Shown here piece after piece: positions 42,851 to 52,114 of a stretch of DNA of 64,000 nt. Origin of the DNA: Capnocytophaga stomatis. GTDB lineage: Bacteria > Bacteroidota > Bacteroidia > Flavobacteriales > Flavobacteriaceae. Position numbers and translations under genes: made by a program. Positions within the stretch are counted from its first letter, which is position 1. Each line of letters begins with the position of its first letter. Location: contig NZ_CP022387.1 of the NCBI RefSeq assembly GCF_002302635.1, positions 1,178,001 to 1,242,000 of the forward strand, given 5' to 3'. The notes beneath the pieces were generated by a model. It was not told the origin of the DNA. It searched no databases and worked only from the letters and a program-made list of their open reading frames with translations.

Positions 42851-43418
42851 AGCTCTTAAAGCGTTGGTTAATAAAACAATAGTAAGTCGTGAGGCATATA
42901 AATCGGCATTGGTAATCTATCATTCGCCTTTTTTGTTTTCGCCCGTGAAAAGAGCGTGGGCGTTTTGGTATGCGACCAATGCGGGTTTTTCCAATCAGAT
43001 TGTAAACTGTCGTTTCGACCGCACGGGAAAGAACGAAAGAGGATTGATTAACAAAGTGTTGCAATTTTCAGAGGATTATACCGAACGTTTGAAACACGTT
43101 CAAATTGAGAATAATGATGCCTGTGCAGTGATTTCTTCACACGACAGCGAAAAAACGTTTATCTATTGTGATCCGCCTTACGTGGGTGCGAACCAAGGGC
43201 ATTATGGCGGTTATACGCAGGAATATTTTAACGACTTACTTAACGCATTATCAAAGGCTAAGGGCAAGTTTTTGTTAAGTTCGTATCAGAATAACGAGTT
43301 ATTGAAGTGCGTAAAGGAGTTTGGCTGGTGTCAAAAGGAAATCACCTTGCATTTGGGAAGTAGTAAAACCGCTGGTAAAAAGCGTATTGAAGTGTTGACA
43401 GCGAATTATGAGTTGTAA
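42813..43418 (+). pseudogene. 5'-truncated DNA adenine methylase (Dam-like)
   Basis: In a frame closed upstream by a TAG at 42810-42812, the sequence reads VNFYNVLKSDFEALKALVN ... RAWAFWYATNAGFSNQIV ... IYCDPPYVG ... VKEFGW ... GKKRIEVLTANYEL. This is the C-terminal part of a Dam-family N6-adenine methylase with its DPPY motif; the N-terminal F-x-G-x-G cofactor motif is absent. Its only starts are TTG codons (42864). The junction with the antirepressor marks an internal deletion in the prophage. Confidence 0.75.
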
Positions 43419-43420
43419 CA

Positions 43421-43449
43421 AAAAACACGGCAATTGAGCCGTGTTTTTA
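43421..43449 (+). terminator. Rho-independent terminator after the methylase fragment
   Basis: AAAAACACGGC pairs with GCCGTGTTTTT across AATTGA. It starts three bases after the stop of the methylase fragment. Confidence 0.85.
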
Positions 43450-43787
43450 CGTTTTTTGAATATCTTTGCGGTGTATAAAAAATCCTCAAAAAATGTACAT
43501 TTCATTTTGAAAATTGGGACATTTCATTTTGCGGATTATAAAAATAAAACATTTGATTAACAATTTTAAAAGTAAAAAATAAACATTCTTCAAAGCAGAA
43601 ATAGAAAATAGAAAAATATTTGCCAACCGATAATATTTTTTCCAGCAAAAGCGATTCATCTCCTGATTTTTCGATATTATTTCGCTTGAAATGTGAGATT
43701 TATTATTTTATTTTCATATATTCGCAAACTTAATCAGTTTCTTCAAAAATTTGAGGATTTACGTTTATTTTTTCAAATCAATAAAAT
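43450..43787 (+). promoter_or_regulatory. Upstream region of the glycosyltransferase gene
   Basis: A box TATCTTTG lies at 43461-43468, and a 13-base direct repeat ACATTTCATTTTG at 43497-43509 and 43519-43531 (22-base period). Nearer the gene a degenerate TATATTCG box is near 43724. No gene is seen in the stretch. Confidence 0.4.
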
Positions 43788-46700
43788 ATGTTAACAAACA
43801 AGGATTTCAAAAAATATGACCTTATTGTAGGTTGGGTTACTTTTTTCATCGCTTTAGTAACTTACGGATTAACCGTAGAACCAACCGTAAGCTTCTGGGA
43901 TTGTGGAGAGTACATTTCCACCGCAGCAAAATTGGAAGTAGGACATCCGCCGGGAGCACCGTTTTTCCAGATGATGGGAGCTTTTTTCGCTTTTTTTGCT
44001 CCTGAGGCTGAAAAAGTAGCTTTATTTGTGAATTATATGTCCGTATTTTCGAGTGCATTCACGATTCTGTTTCTGTACTTTATCATTACAAATCTCACTA
44101 AAAAAATTGCCTTCAAAAACATTCCAGAGACAGAAGAACTACCTGTACCTCAAGTAATTGCTGTTTTAGGAAGTGGTTTGGTAGGTGCTTTGACTTATAC
44201 TTTTTCCGACAGTTTTTGGTTCAACGCCGTTGAAGCTGAAGTTTATGCAATGGCAATGCTTTTTATGGCTGCGATGTTCTGGCTTGGAATCAAATGGACG
44301 GACAATCTTCACAAAGAACGAGGCGATAAATGGCTGATTTTAATCTCATTAGTAATAGGATTATCATTCGGCGTGCATTTTATGGCGTTGCTTACCATTC
44401 CAGCAATCGGGATGCTTTATTTCTTCAACAGTAATTACAAAAAGAATTTTAAAAACTTTGTGATTGCAAATGTGATTTCCATTGCAATTTTATTACTGAT
44501 TTTCAAGCTAATACTTCCTTATACGCTGGCTTATTTCGGGAATTTGGAAGTCTTTTTCGTAAACTCGTTAGGTTTGCCTTTCAATTCGGGAACAATCGCA
44601 GCGGGGCTTTCAATTATCATTGCGTTTTTCTTTGTGCTTCGTTATGCCGCTAAAAAACAAAAGGTTTATTTACAAACAATTACGCTTTGTATAATGTTTG
44701 TTTTCATAGGATTTTCATCGTGGCTGATGATTCCTATTCGTGCCAATGCCGATGTAGTTATCAACGAAAATAGCCCTACCGATGCACGTTTGTTATTAGC
44801 TTATTATAAGTTAGAACAATACCCTGAAACTCACTTGTTTTACGGACCAATGTTTTCAGACAAATACGCAGGGCAAGATGAAGAAAATCCGTACAAAGAT
44901 GACAAACCCAAATACGAAAGGGATTACGAAAACAACAAATACATCATTGTAAATCACTATAAAAACGCCAGAGTTTCGCCCAACTCAAAACACACAGGCT
45001 TGCTTCCGCGTATGTGGAGTGCACAGCACGCTGCGAATTATATGATGCTGACAGGTCTTCTTGATTTTTCAATCAAACCGGAATATTTCTCAAACAAAGA
45101 ACTCCATCAGGCGGTTAATGAATTCAAAAAACAGGTAAACTTAGGAAGAGTTACACCTAATGAATATGAGCTATTCCTGAACAGATTTAGCAGTTATTTA
45201 GATGTTGAGAAGCCAAGTTTCTTCAAAAATATGCAATATATGTTCAGTTACCAAATGAGCTATATGTACTTGCGTTATTTTATGTGGAACTTCGTGGGAA
45301 GACAAGACGACATACAAGGAAAAGTGAATAATGACCACGGAAACTGGCTCAGTGGCATTAATTTCATCGATTCGATGCGATTAGGCTCGCAAGACAATCT
45401 TCCGTCAGATGTTTTGAACAACAAAGCACGAAATACGTATTTCTTTTTACCGCTGATTTTAGGTATTTTAGGTTTGGTATTTATGTCGCTAAAAAGTGAG
45501 CAAAAGACGTGGGTAGTGTTCGTGCTATTTATGTTCACAGGTTTAGCCTTGAAAGTATATCTCAACGAAAAACCGTTTGAACCACGAGAACGTGATTATG
45601 CTTTGGTTGGGTCATTTTTTGCCTTTGCGATATGGATTGGCTTTGGTGTGTATGCTCTTTTCGAGCTTCTTAGAAAAGCAACAAGCCAGAAATTATCTGC
45701 TCCAATTGCTGTTATCGTTTCCCTTTTGTGCGTTCCTACCCTGATGGCTTACCAGAATTGGGATGACCACGACCGCTCCGAAAAGTATTCGGCTCAGGCA
45801 ATCGCACATTGTTATTTGGATTCTATTTCTGAAGATACAGGAGCTATGATTTTTACCATCGGGGATAATGACACGTTCTTACTTTGGTATGCTCAAGAAA
45901 TTGAAGGCTACCGAACCGATGTACGAACCATCAACACAAGTTTGCTTCAAACCGATTGGTACATCGACCAAATGAAGCGAAAAGCCTATGAAAGCGAGCC
46001 AATTCCGTCGCAATTAAAGCATAGTCAGTACGCTTACGGAGTTCGTGATGCGGTTTATTTCATAGAAAGAACCAAAAACGTGTGGAATGTAAAAGACTTA
46101 ATGAATTGGATTGCCAGCGATGACCCAAATACTAAAAACGTACTCGAAGACGGAAGAACAATTCATTACTATCCAACCAACAAAATTCGCATTCCAGTAA
46201 ATAAAGAAAACGTTCTGAAAAGCGGTGTTGTAAAACCTGAAGACGCTCATTTAATCGTTGATTACATTGATATTAAGTTACCTAACGGCATTGATAAAGC
46301 CCGCTTGATGATGCTCGATATAATCGCCAACAACGATTGGAAACGCCCTATTTACTTCACAGGCGGAAGCTTTGACGACGAGGAATACATTTGGATGAAG
46401 GATTATTTGCAATTGGACGGATTGGTTTACAAATTAGTGCCTATCAAAACTCCTGTTAAGAAAAATTCTTCCGAAATGGGACGCATTGACAGCGATTTAA
46501 TGTATGACATCGTGACAAAATGGAAATGGGGCAATATGGGAGATTCAAATATCTATCACGATGTTGAAACTCGCAGAAGTTCAATTTCTTTCCGTATAAA
46601 TTTAGCTCGCTTGCTTGAAAAGTTAATTGAGGAAAAGAAAATTGACAAAGCTAAAAACATCATCAATTTGGCTATGAAAAATATGCCGATGGAACATTAT

Positions 46701-47072
46701 GGTTATTACACATTCCTTTCTCCTTTCATTCAAGGCTATTATCAGGTAGGTGAGGCTGAAAAAGGGCGTGAGTTGGCTAAAAAAGTGATGAAAAAGTACG
46801 AAGAAGAGTTGAATTACTACACGCAACTTCCTGCAAATGAAATCTATCAACAATACGAAAATATTGACACTACGATACGATATTATATGGGATTACTCGT
46901 TGAAATAGAAGAATTTGACAAGAAGTTATACGACGAGAAATATCAATTACTCAAAAAACTAATTTCTCCTTTCCTAAGTGAAGAAGACTTTGAAGAGTAC
47001 GAAGCTATTGAAAATGACTCGCTAACGAAGCCCGATACTGTAAAAGATTCTCTGGATTCAATAACAAATTAA
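43788..47072 (+). CDS. DUF2723 (GT117-type) protein glycosyltransferase
   Basis: 1094 residues. The N-terminal 350 residues hold about eight to ten membrane segments and the family motif FWDCGEYI near residue 37 (an acidic pair on the first external loop, as in GT-C enzymes), then HPPGAPFF. A further membrane block is near 550-670, followed by a large soluble domain with PRERDYALVGSF near 598. The TMEM260/DUF2723 family is linked to O-mannosylation of exported proteins. Flavobacteria glycosylate many envelope proteins, so a role in that pathway is likely. Confidence 0.8.
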   Translation: MLTNKDFKKYDLIVGWVTFFIALVTYGLTVEPTVSFWDCGEYISTAAKLEVGHPPGAPFFQMMGAFFAFFAPEAEKVALFVNYMSVFSSAFTILFLYFIITNLTKKIAFKNIPETEELPVPQVIAVLGSGLVGALTYTFSDSFWFNAVEAEVYAMAMLFMAAMFWLGIKWTDNLHKERGDKWLILISLVIGLSFGVHFMALLTIPAIGMLYFFNSNYKKNFKNFVIANVISIAILLLIFKLILPYTLAYFGNLEVFFVNSLGLPFNSGTIAAGLSIIIAFFFVLRYAAKKQKVYLQTITLCIMFVFIGFSSWLMIPIRANADVVINENSPTDARLLLAYYKLEQYPETHLFYGPMFSDKYAGQDEENPYKDDKPKYERDYENNKYIIVNHYKNARVSPNSKHTGLLPRMWSAQHAANYMMLTGLLDFSIKPEYFSNKELHQAVNEFKKQVNLGRVTPNEYELFLNRFSSYLDVEKPSFFKNMQYMFSYQMSYMYLRYFMWNFVGRQDDIQGKVNNDHGNWLSGINFIDSMRLGSQDNLPSDVLNNKARNTYFFLPLILGILGLVFMSLKSEQKTWVVFVLFMFTGLALKVYLNEKPFEPRERDYALVGSFFAFAIWIGFGVYALFELLRKATSQKLSAPIAVIVSLLCVPTLMAYQNWDDHDRSEKYSAQAIAHCYLDSISEDTGAMIFTIGDNDTFLLWYAQEIEGYRTDVRTINTSLLQTDWYIDQMKRKAYESEPIPSQLKHSQYAYGVRDAVYFIERTKNVWNVKDLMNWIASDDPNTKNVLEDGRTIHYYPTNKIRIPVNKENVLKSGVVKPEDAHLIVDYIDIKLPNGIDKARLMMLDIIANNDWKRPIYFTGGSFDDEEYIWMKDYLQLDGLVYKLVPIKTPVKKNSSEMGRIDSDLMYDIVTKWKWGNMGDSNIYHDVETRRSSISFRINLARLLEKLIEEKKIDKAKNIINLAMKNMPMEHYGYYTFLSPFIQGYYQVGEAEKGRELAKKVMKKYEEELNYYTQLPANEIYQQYENIDTTIRYYMGLLVEIEEFDKKLYDEKYQLLKKLISPFLSEEDFEEYEAIENDSLTKPDTVKDSLDSITN

Positions 47073-47080
47073 GAACACAA

Positions 47081-47116
47081 AAAATCGGATAGTTAAACGT
47101 TTAACTATCCGATTTT
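47081..47116 (+). terminator. Bidirectional Rho-independent terminator
   Basis: Perfect 18-base arms (AAAATCGGATAGTTAAAC with its complement) between the convergent glycosyltransferase and murF genes. A- and T-runs lie on both sides. Confidence 0.85.
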
Positions 47117-47128
47117 CACATTAATATT

Positions 47129-48469
47129 TTATTTTAATATTCGTTCAAGAGCCATTCCTCTTGAGCCTTTAATGAGAATAAAACTATCCGAAAAATCTTT
47201 CAGAGAAAAGGCTTTTTGAAAGTCTTCAAAGCTCCTAAACTTAGGATATTTGGTCTCTGTTTTATAAAAATTTTCTCCTACGAAAAATACTTTTTCCCAC
47301 ACATTTTCTTCAACCAAATTCACAACATTTTGATGCTCTTGAGCCGCGTAATCACCAAGCTCAAACATATCGCCAAGCACAAGAACTTTCTTTTCAAACC
47401 CCTCTAATTCAGCTACATTCCTGATAGCTTCCGACATACTGCTGGGATTCGCGTTGTAGGCGTCCAACAAAATTGTGTTCGTTTCTTGATTGAGAATTTG
47501 ACTACGATTATTGGCAGGAATATATTTTTCTATCCCTCGTTTAATCGCTCCTGATGATATTTTAAAAAACTTTGCAAAGGCAATCGCCGCAGCAATATTT
47601 GAAAAGTTGTATTTCCCTACCAAATGAGATTTCAAGTATATTTTTTCATCAGAAAAACCTTCAATTTCAGGAACTTCCGTTACTCCTTCGGAAGTTTTCA
47701 GTTCTTCCCTAACAGAAGTTTCTTTAAAACAAACTTCAACCGGATTGGTTGCCAAACACTCAACAAAAACATTAGCTCCCTTCTGATTTCCAAAAGAATA
47801 CACATTTTGATAATCTCTCAACAATTTCTTTTGAAGTTCATCATTATTGTTGAAAATGATAGTTTTATTATTCTTTTTTAGATAATCGTACAGTTCTCCT
47901 TTTGTTTTTACAACACCTTCAAAACTGCCAAATCCCTCTAAATGAGCCTTTCCGATACTTGTAATGTAGCCATAATCAGGCTCGGCAATTGAACATAAAA
48001 ACTCTATTTCCTTAGGGTGGTTTGCTCCCATTTCAACAATTGCGATTTCTGTTTCCTGCGTGATTGAAAGAAGTGTCAAAGGCACTCCGATATGATTATT
48101 CAAGTTCCCTTGTGTCGCCACCACGTTAAATGCTTCCGACAAAACCGACTTTATAAGCTCTTTGGTTGTTGTTTTTCCGTTACTCCCTGTAATTCCTATG
48201 ATAGGAGTTTTGAGCTTTCTGCGGTGATAATTTGCTAAGTTTTGCAAAGTAGCAAGCACATTTTCCACCAAAATTGTTTTTTCGGATAATTTTATATTAG
48301 GATTATCTACAACAGCGAATAATGCTCCTTTTTCAAGAGCTTCTTCTGCAAATAAATTTCCGTCAAAAGAATCACCTCTTAAAGCGAAATAAATACAATT
48401 ATTGGCAACATTCCTACTATCAGTGCAAACACCTGACGAAGCAAGAAATTTTCTGTATAAGTCTTCCAT
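47129..48469 (-). CDS. murF: UDP-MurNAc-tripeptide--D-Ala-D-Ala ligase MurF
   Basis: 446 residues, full length. The ATP-binding loop GITGSNGKTTTKEL is near residue 96, followed by NLNNHIGVPLTLL and EMGANHPKEIEFL; the C-terminal domain has LLDAYNANPSSM and VLGDMFELG. MurF adds D-Ala-D-Ala to the peptidoglycan precursor in the cytoplasm. It lies downstream of gldJ on the same strand but behind a terminator-like hairpin. Confidence 0.95.
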   Translation of the reverse strand: MEDLYRKFLASSGVCTDSRNVANNCIYFALRGDSFDGNLFAEEALEKGALFAVVDNPNIKLSEKTILVENVLATLQNLANYHRRKLKTPIIGITGSNGKTTTKELIKSVLSEAFNVVATQGNLNNHIGVPLTLLSITQETEIAIVEMGANHPKEIEFLCSIAEPDYGYITSIGKAHLEGFGSFEGVVKTKGELYDYLKKNNKTIIFNNNDELQKKLLRDYQNVYSFGNQKGANVFVECLATNPVEVCFKETSVREELKTSEGVTEVPEIEGFSDEKIYLKSHLVGKYNFSNIAAAIAFAKFFKISSGAIKRGIEKYIPANNRSQILNQETNTILLDAYNANPSSMSEAIRNVAELEGFEKKVLVLGDMFELGDYAAQEHQNVVNLVEENVWEKVFFVGENFYKTETKYPKFRSFEDFQKAFSLKDFSDSFILIKGSRGMALERILK

Positions 48470-48492
48470 AAATAAGTTGATATTTCATTAAA

Positions 48493-48525
48493 AAAACTCT
48501 GTAAATGCTATATCTACAGAGTTTT
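48493..48525 (-). terminator. Hairpin between gldJ and murF
   Basis: AAAACTCTGTA pairs with TACAGAGTTTT across a short loop with A/T-runs, between the gldJ stop (48550) and the murF start (48469). It may end or attenuate gldJ transcription. Confidence 0.65.
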
Positions 48526-48549
48526 CAATTTTAATATTGGATAATAAGT

Positions 48550-50214
48550 CTAACCTTTCGGAGTTTTATTTTTTCTGGATGATTTTGCTCCTACACGGCT
48601 CATTGCATTTCTGAATCCGATGTAGTCAGTTGCAATGTATTGAGGCAAATATCTCCTTTGTGAAGGGTCAATCCAGAATATGCGGTCTCTCCAAGAACCT
48701 CCTTTATAAACGCGTACTTCGTCATCAATTAACGTTGTTCGCTCGTTCGATTTATCAAATATACGACTCAATCCCATAGAATCTTTCTCAATTTTATGTT
48801 TCGGAGCGTTGTACATTGTATTTCTGTGGTCTTTCTCCTCTTTTGAAGAAGCTAACTCATCTCTGCTTCCGTAATATCCACGTGAAGAAGATCTATCTCC
48901 ATCTTGGAAACTTCTGTTATCACTTCGCGTGAAGTTGTAACGCAAGTATGTTTCATTCTCGTCAATAGGCACTGTTGCTAAGTTTCCTGGAAGATTTCTT
49001 GCAATAATTTTACCATTGCTAAGTGTATCATACTTGATATTATCCGCCGTTACCACAACTTGTTTGCCATCTTCTCCGATAGCGTGTTTCATATACACGT
49101 TACCACGATAGTAGTTAAAGTCGCTCTCTCCGTCATCAATTATCGGACGATAAACATCGGCTACCCACTCAGCTACGTTTCCTGCCATATCATACAACCC
49201 AAAGTCATTTGGCGGATACGTTTTTACCGCAACTGTTATATCACCTCTATCGTCTGACCATCCTGCAAGTCCGCCGTAATCTCCTTTTCCTTGCTTGAAG
49301 TTAGCCAATTGGTCACCCCGTGTAGCACGTTTTGTGGAACGGCTATACGCCCCGTCCCAAGGATATTTCTTTCTTCCTCTGATATTATTGTACTCACGAA
49401 TTCCGTTCAACGATTTGGCAGCATACTCCCACTCAACTTCGGTAGGTAAACGATACTCAGGAACCAAAATTCCGCTTGTTTGTTTTGCGTAAGTTGGCTC
49501 TCCTTCCTTAGTAACTGCTTTTTTACCTGCGAATTCAGAAACTTTTCCTCCGTATGAATTTGATGGAGTGTTAAGATATACATCTGTACTAAAAGTACTT
49601 TCTGAATCTACTTGATAACGAGTATCTTTATTCAAATACCCAGATTTTTCCAAAATAGCTTCGTTCACACGGTCTGTACGCCAAACACTGAATTGAACAG
49701 CTTGTACCCAATTCACCCCAACAACAGGATATTCCGCATAAGCCGGGTGACGCAAGTAGTTTGTTACCATTGATTCATTAAAACCAAGCGAACTTCTCCA
49801 AACCAACGTATCTGGCAAAGCTCCTACATATATGTTTCTGTATTGTTCTTGGTCTGGAGGGAATACGTGCTTCAACCAATCCAAATATTCCATATACATT
49901 TTGTTGGTAACCTCTGTTTCATCCATATAGAATGACTGTACGTGCTGCTGCGTAGGAACGTTGTTCCATTCGTGCATCACATTATCTTGAACTTGCCCCA
50001 TAGTGAATGTCCCTCCTTCTACAAGCACAAGTCCCGGAGCGGCTTCCTGTTCTTTAAAGTCAGTATTGTACTGAAAGCCCCCCTCTTTAGAGTTAATTTT
50101 CCATCCTGTTGCATTTGAAATATTTTTGTCAGATTTCTTTCCACAACTTGTAGTTAAGGACAAACCTGAAAAAATAGCCACTACAACGAAAATTCTAAGC
50201 AGATTATTCTTCAT
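48550..50214 (-). CDS. gldJ: Gliding motility lipoprotein GldJ
   Basis: 554 residues. Lipobox with Cys at residue 24 (LTTSC) after a hydrophobic helix. The mature part is a formylglycine-generating-enzyme-like (FGE-sulfatase) domain interrupted by insertions: VEGGTFTMGQVQDN, YMDETEVTNKMY, YPVVGVNWVQAVQFS, YRLPTEVEWEYAAKSL, DMAGNVAEWVADVY, and RVYKGGSWRDRIFW ... GFRNAMSRVG. GldJ is an outer-membrane-associated part of the gliding motor and type 9 secretion system. In other flavobacteria porU lies just upstream; here it does not. Confidence 0.93.
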   Translation of the reverse strand: MKNNLLRIFVVVAIFSGLSLTTSCGKKSDKNISNATGWKINSKEGGFQYNTDFKEQEAAPGLVLVEGGTFTMGQVQDNVMHEWNNVPTQQHVQSFYMDETEVTNKMYMEYLDWLKHVFPPDQEQYRNIYVGALPDTLVWRSSLGFNESMVTNYLRHPAYAEYPVVGVNWVQAVQFSVWRTDRVNEAILEKSGYLNKDTRYQVDSESTFSTDVYLNTPSNSYGGKVSEFAGKKAVTKEGEPTYAKQTSGILVPEYRLPTEVEWEYAAKSLNGIREYNNIRGRKKYPWDGAYSRSTKRATRGDQLANFKQGKGDYGGLAGWSDDRGDITVAVKTYPPNDFGLYDMAGNVAEWVADVYRPIIDDGESDFNYYRGNVYMKHAIGEDGKQVVVTADNIKYDTLSNGKIIARNLPGNLATVPIDENETYLRYNFTRSDNRSFQDGDRSSSRGYYGSRDELASSKEEKDHRNTMYNAPKHKIEKDSMGLSRIFDKSNERTTLIDDEVRVYKGGSWRDRIFWIDPSQRRYLPQYIATDYIGFRNAMSRVGAKSSRKNKTPKG

Positions 50215-50610
50215 AGTAAACCTATATTGTTAGCATAAATTTCGGGTGCAAGATAGCAAAACTTTCTATAATAAAAGTTATAATCCGAACATTTTAACTT
50301 CCTACCCTTTAGCAAACCTACAATAAATCAAACATAAAACGCTTATTTACAACAAAATAACCCAGCATAAAGTTATTTTGTTTAGAAAAAAATTAATACG
50401 TTTTTATCAAAAAATTTAACATTTTCAGATGTCTTTTTTTGCGAGAATACTGCTTAAAATCCGTATATTTTTTCAAAAAATTCAATAAAGTCCCTGTACG
50501 TTTAAGTTGAATTTGGCTTCTGATAATAGAAAAACGAGACCAAAGTTTTCCACCTCAATCTCGTTTTTGCATTGCTAAATTCACGATTCTTCTTTCAAAA
50601 GATGTGCTTT
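50215..50610. other. Gene-free stretch upstream of gldJ
   Basis: No gene seen. On the - strand TATCTTGC (50255-50248) with TTTG about 20 bases farther suggests the gldJ promoter. A hairpin AAAAACGAGA/TCTCGTTTTT at 50528-50569 is probably the terminator of the 89-residue gene. The middle is plain A/T-rich. Confidence 0.5.
50528..50569 (-). terminator. Terminator-like hairpin after the 89-residue gene
   Basis: AAAAACGAGA pairs with TCTCGTTTTT across a 21-base loop. It lies about 40 bases downstream of the stop at 50611 on the - strand. Confidence 0.6.
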
Positions 50611-50880
50611 TTAGTCAATAATCTGCACTAACTTTTTGCCCTCCAGACGAATTTTATATTGTAAGGACGTTGAATCCTCAAAAATAAATTGACTACAATC
50701 AAATTCCCTGCTAAGAAATTCCTGATGTAAGGCAGCTAAATAAGCACCTCGAATGCCTACCCAGCCCATATTACCTACCTCTCTATTAAAAACCTCTATT
50801 AACTCATCAATTGTCATTTTTGAGAAACGAAGTTTGTAATCCTGAAAAAAATCTTGAAGTGTTTTTTCTTTTCTTTCCAT
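50611..50880 (-). CDS. Conserved small protein of unknown function
   Basis: 89 residues, no signal peptide. The centre IDELIEVFNREVGNMGWVGI and AYLAALHQEFLSREFDCS is, as I recall, conserved in many small Bacteroidota proteins without known role. It has a long leader with three hairpins and its own promoter at 51040-51072, which suggests control at the RNA level. Confidence 0.55.
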   Translation of the reverse strand: MERKEKTLQDFFQDYKLRFSKMTIDELIEVFNREVGNMGWVGIRGAYLAALHQEFLSREFDCSQFIFEDSTSLQYKIRLEGKKLVQIID

Positions 50881-50924
50881 TGTATTGTATGTTATAATTG
50901 ATTAATACACCTACAACAGAAGTT

Positions 50925-51034
50925 ATGAAGTCACAATAGAAGAAACCTTTGTTTTTGGCAGGTTGCCCTCATTCTAAACCACCGTGGCTGGCTTTAGCTC
51001 GGTTGGTGTTCTGACACTCAGAAACTCCTGATGA
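50925..51034 (-). ncRNA. Structured leader or candidate small RNA
   Basis: The region is much richer in G+C than its flanks. On the - strand it can form GTGT-CAGA-ACAC (51017-51006), CTAAA...TTTAG with inner CCA/TGG (50997-50974) and GGCA-ACC-TGCC (50967-50957). A full promoter (51040-51072) lies just upstream, and the gene at 50880 starts about 45 bases after the structured part. It could be a cis-regulatory leader or a small RNA of the type known from flavobacteria (for example Flavo-1). Identity not proven. Confidence 0.4.
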
Positions 51035-51039
51035 TGGCA

Positions 51040-51072
51040 CAAAGGTAAAACATTTTTTATATTTACTGCAAA
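51040..51072 (-). promoter_or_regulatory. Promoter TTTG-N21-TACCTTTG
   Basis: On the - strand TACCTTTG (51047-51040) and TTTG (51072-51069) are 21 bases apart. It drives the structured leader and the 89-residue gene. Confidence 0.65.
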
Positions 51073-51141
51073 TTTTATTCAATTCTGCAAGAAAAAACTT
51101 CAAAAATGACTTACTAAAAATTGTTTTATGAATAAAAACAA

Positions 51142-51170
51142 AAATCCCTGAAAGATAGATTCAGGGATTT
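51142..51170 (-). terminator. Terminator of the restriction-modification operon
   Basis: AAAATCCCTGA pairs with TTCAGGGATTT; on the - strand a TTTTTGTTTTTATT run follows. It lies 24 bases after the stop at 51194. Confidence 0.8.
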
Positions 51171-51193
51171 ATAAGAGAATATCCACTCATTAT

Positions 51194-52102
51194 TTATAAG
51201 ACTTGTTTTACCAAACTCATCAAATATTCTATATTTTTGAGGTCGGAGATTTTGACTTGATAATCGCCGTTGCCCAAATGTCCTTTTTTAGAAACATCAG
51301 TCATTAGTTTTTTAGGGTCATCAAGTTCTCCTATCTTTTTATTGATAAATAATTTCAGTCCACTTTTTTGAATTTCTATATCTGAAATATTTCTTTTTCC
51401 AATCCTAAACGCCACATAATGTTTCTGTGGAACCACCTCTATTTCTGGGGAAAGGTTGCAGATCGCTTGTTTCACTTCTTCGTAAAGTTCCAACGTTTCA
51501 TCGGGTTTTCCTTTGAGTAAATCTTCTTCGGTGTAAGTTTTTAGCTCTTTGGTGATTTCTTGAAGCTGAGCATTTTCTTTTTGAGCCGACAATTTTACGC
51601 TCGGGGCAGAAGCTGATTTTTTCAGTCCGTTGATGGTAATAATGTCGCCCTCAAATTGCTTAATTTCCCAAAGTTCGATATTCAAATCTTTGAAATCCAC
51701 CGCTTTTTTCTGATGTGAATTAAAGGCTGGTGAAACAAAAACAACTTTACTTTGAGACCAATCTACTTCGTCTTTTTTGAGTAATTTTCCTAAATTTTCG
51801 TTGTATTCCAGTACAAAATCGGCTTTGTATTGCAAGAGCGTACGCAGATAGCCCACGCCTTGGTCAAACACGCTGTAATTGTGGGAACGCTTGTATTCTA
51901 TAATGACAAACGACTTGCTTTCGGCATCAAAAGCCAAAGTATCTATGCGTTGCTCCTGAACTTTAAACTCGGATTTTACCAGCTCCAAACCTGTAACTTG
52001 CTCCAAATTCTGCTCCAATAATCGCTGTATATCGCGTTCCAACTTAAAGGGGATCTCCTTTAAATCGGATAGAATGTTTTTGGTTTTATGATAGATTTTC
52101 AT
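51194..52102 (-). CDS. NucS/PD-(D/E)XK nuclease-like protein with C-terminal DUF5655 domain
   Basis: 302 residues. The N-terminal 160 residues carry a PD-(D/E)XK-type core: FKVQEQRIDTLAFDAESKSFVIIEYKR (the D of R-I-D-T-L and E-x-K of I-E-Y-K-R), followed by QGVGYLRTLLQ. The C-terminal third (about 205-302, LYEEVKQAICNLSPEIEVVPQKHYVAFR) looks like DUF5655, a domain often paired with such nucleases. It starts 12 bases after the specificity half-gene and probably belongs to the same operon; it may be an added restriction or repair function. Confidence 0.6.
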   Translation of the reverse strand: MKIYHKTKNILSDLKEIPFKLERDIQRLLEQNLEQVTGLELVKSEFKVQEQRIDTLAFDAESKSFVIIEYKRSHNYSVFDQGVGYLRTLLQYKADFVLEYNENLGKLLKKDEVDWSQSKVVFVSPAFNSHQKKAVDFKDLNIELWEIKQFEGDIITINGLKKSASAPSVKLSAQKENAQLQEITKELKTYTEEDLLKGKPDETLELYEEVKQAICNLSPEIEVVPQKHYVAFRIGKRNISDIEIQKSGLKLFINKKIGELDDPKKLMTDVSKKGHLGNGDYQVKISDLKNIEYLMSLVKQVL

Positions 52103-52114
52103 TGGTTCTATTTT

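Noticed and set aside
39442-43450. tRNA-Gln as the attachment site of the prophage remnant
   Set aside because: A complete gene with its own signals lies between them, and no repeat of the tRNA 3' end is found at the other border.
50925-51034. Cobalamin riboswitch
   Set aside because: GCCACGG and ACCTGCC recall parts of it, but the B12 box and the usual order of elements are missing, and the downstream gene has no link to cobalamin.
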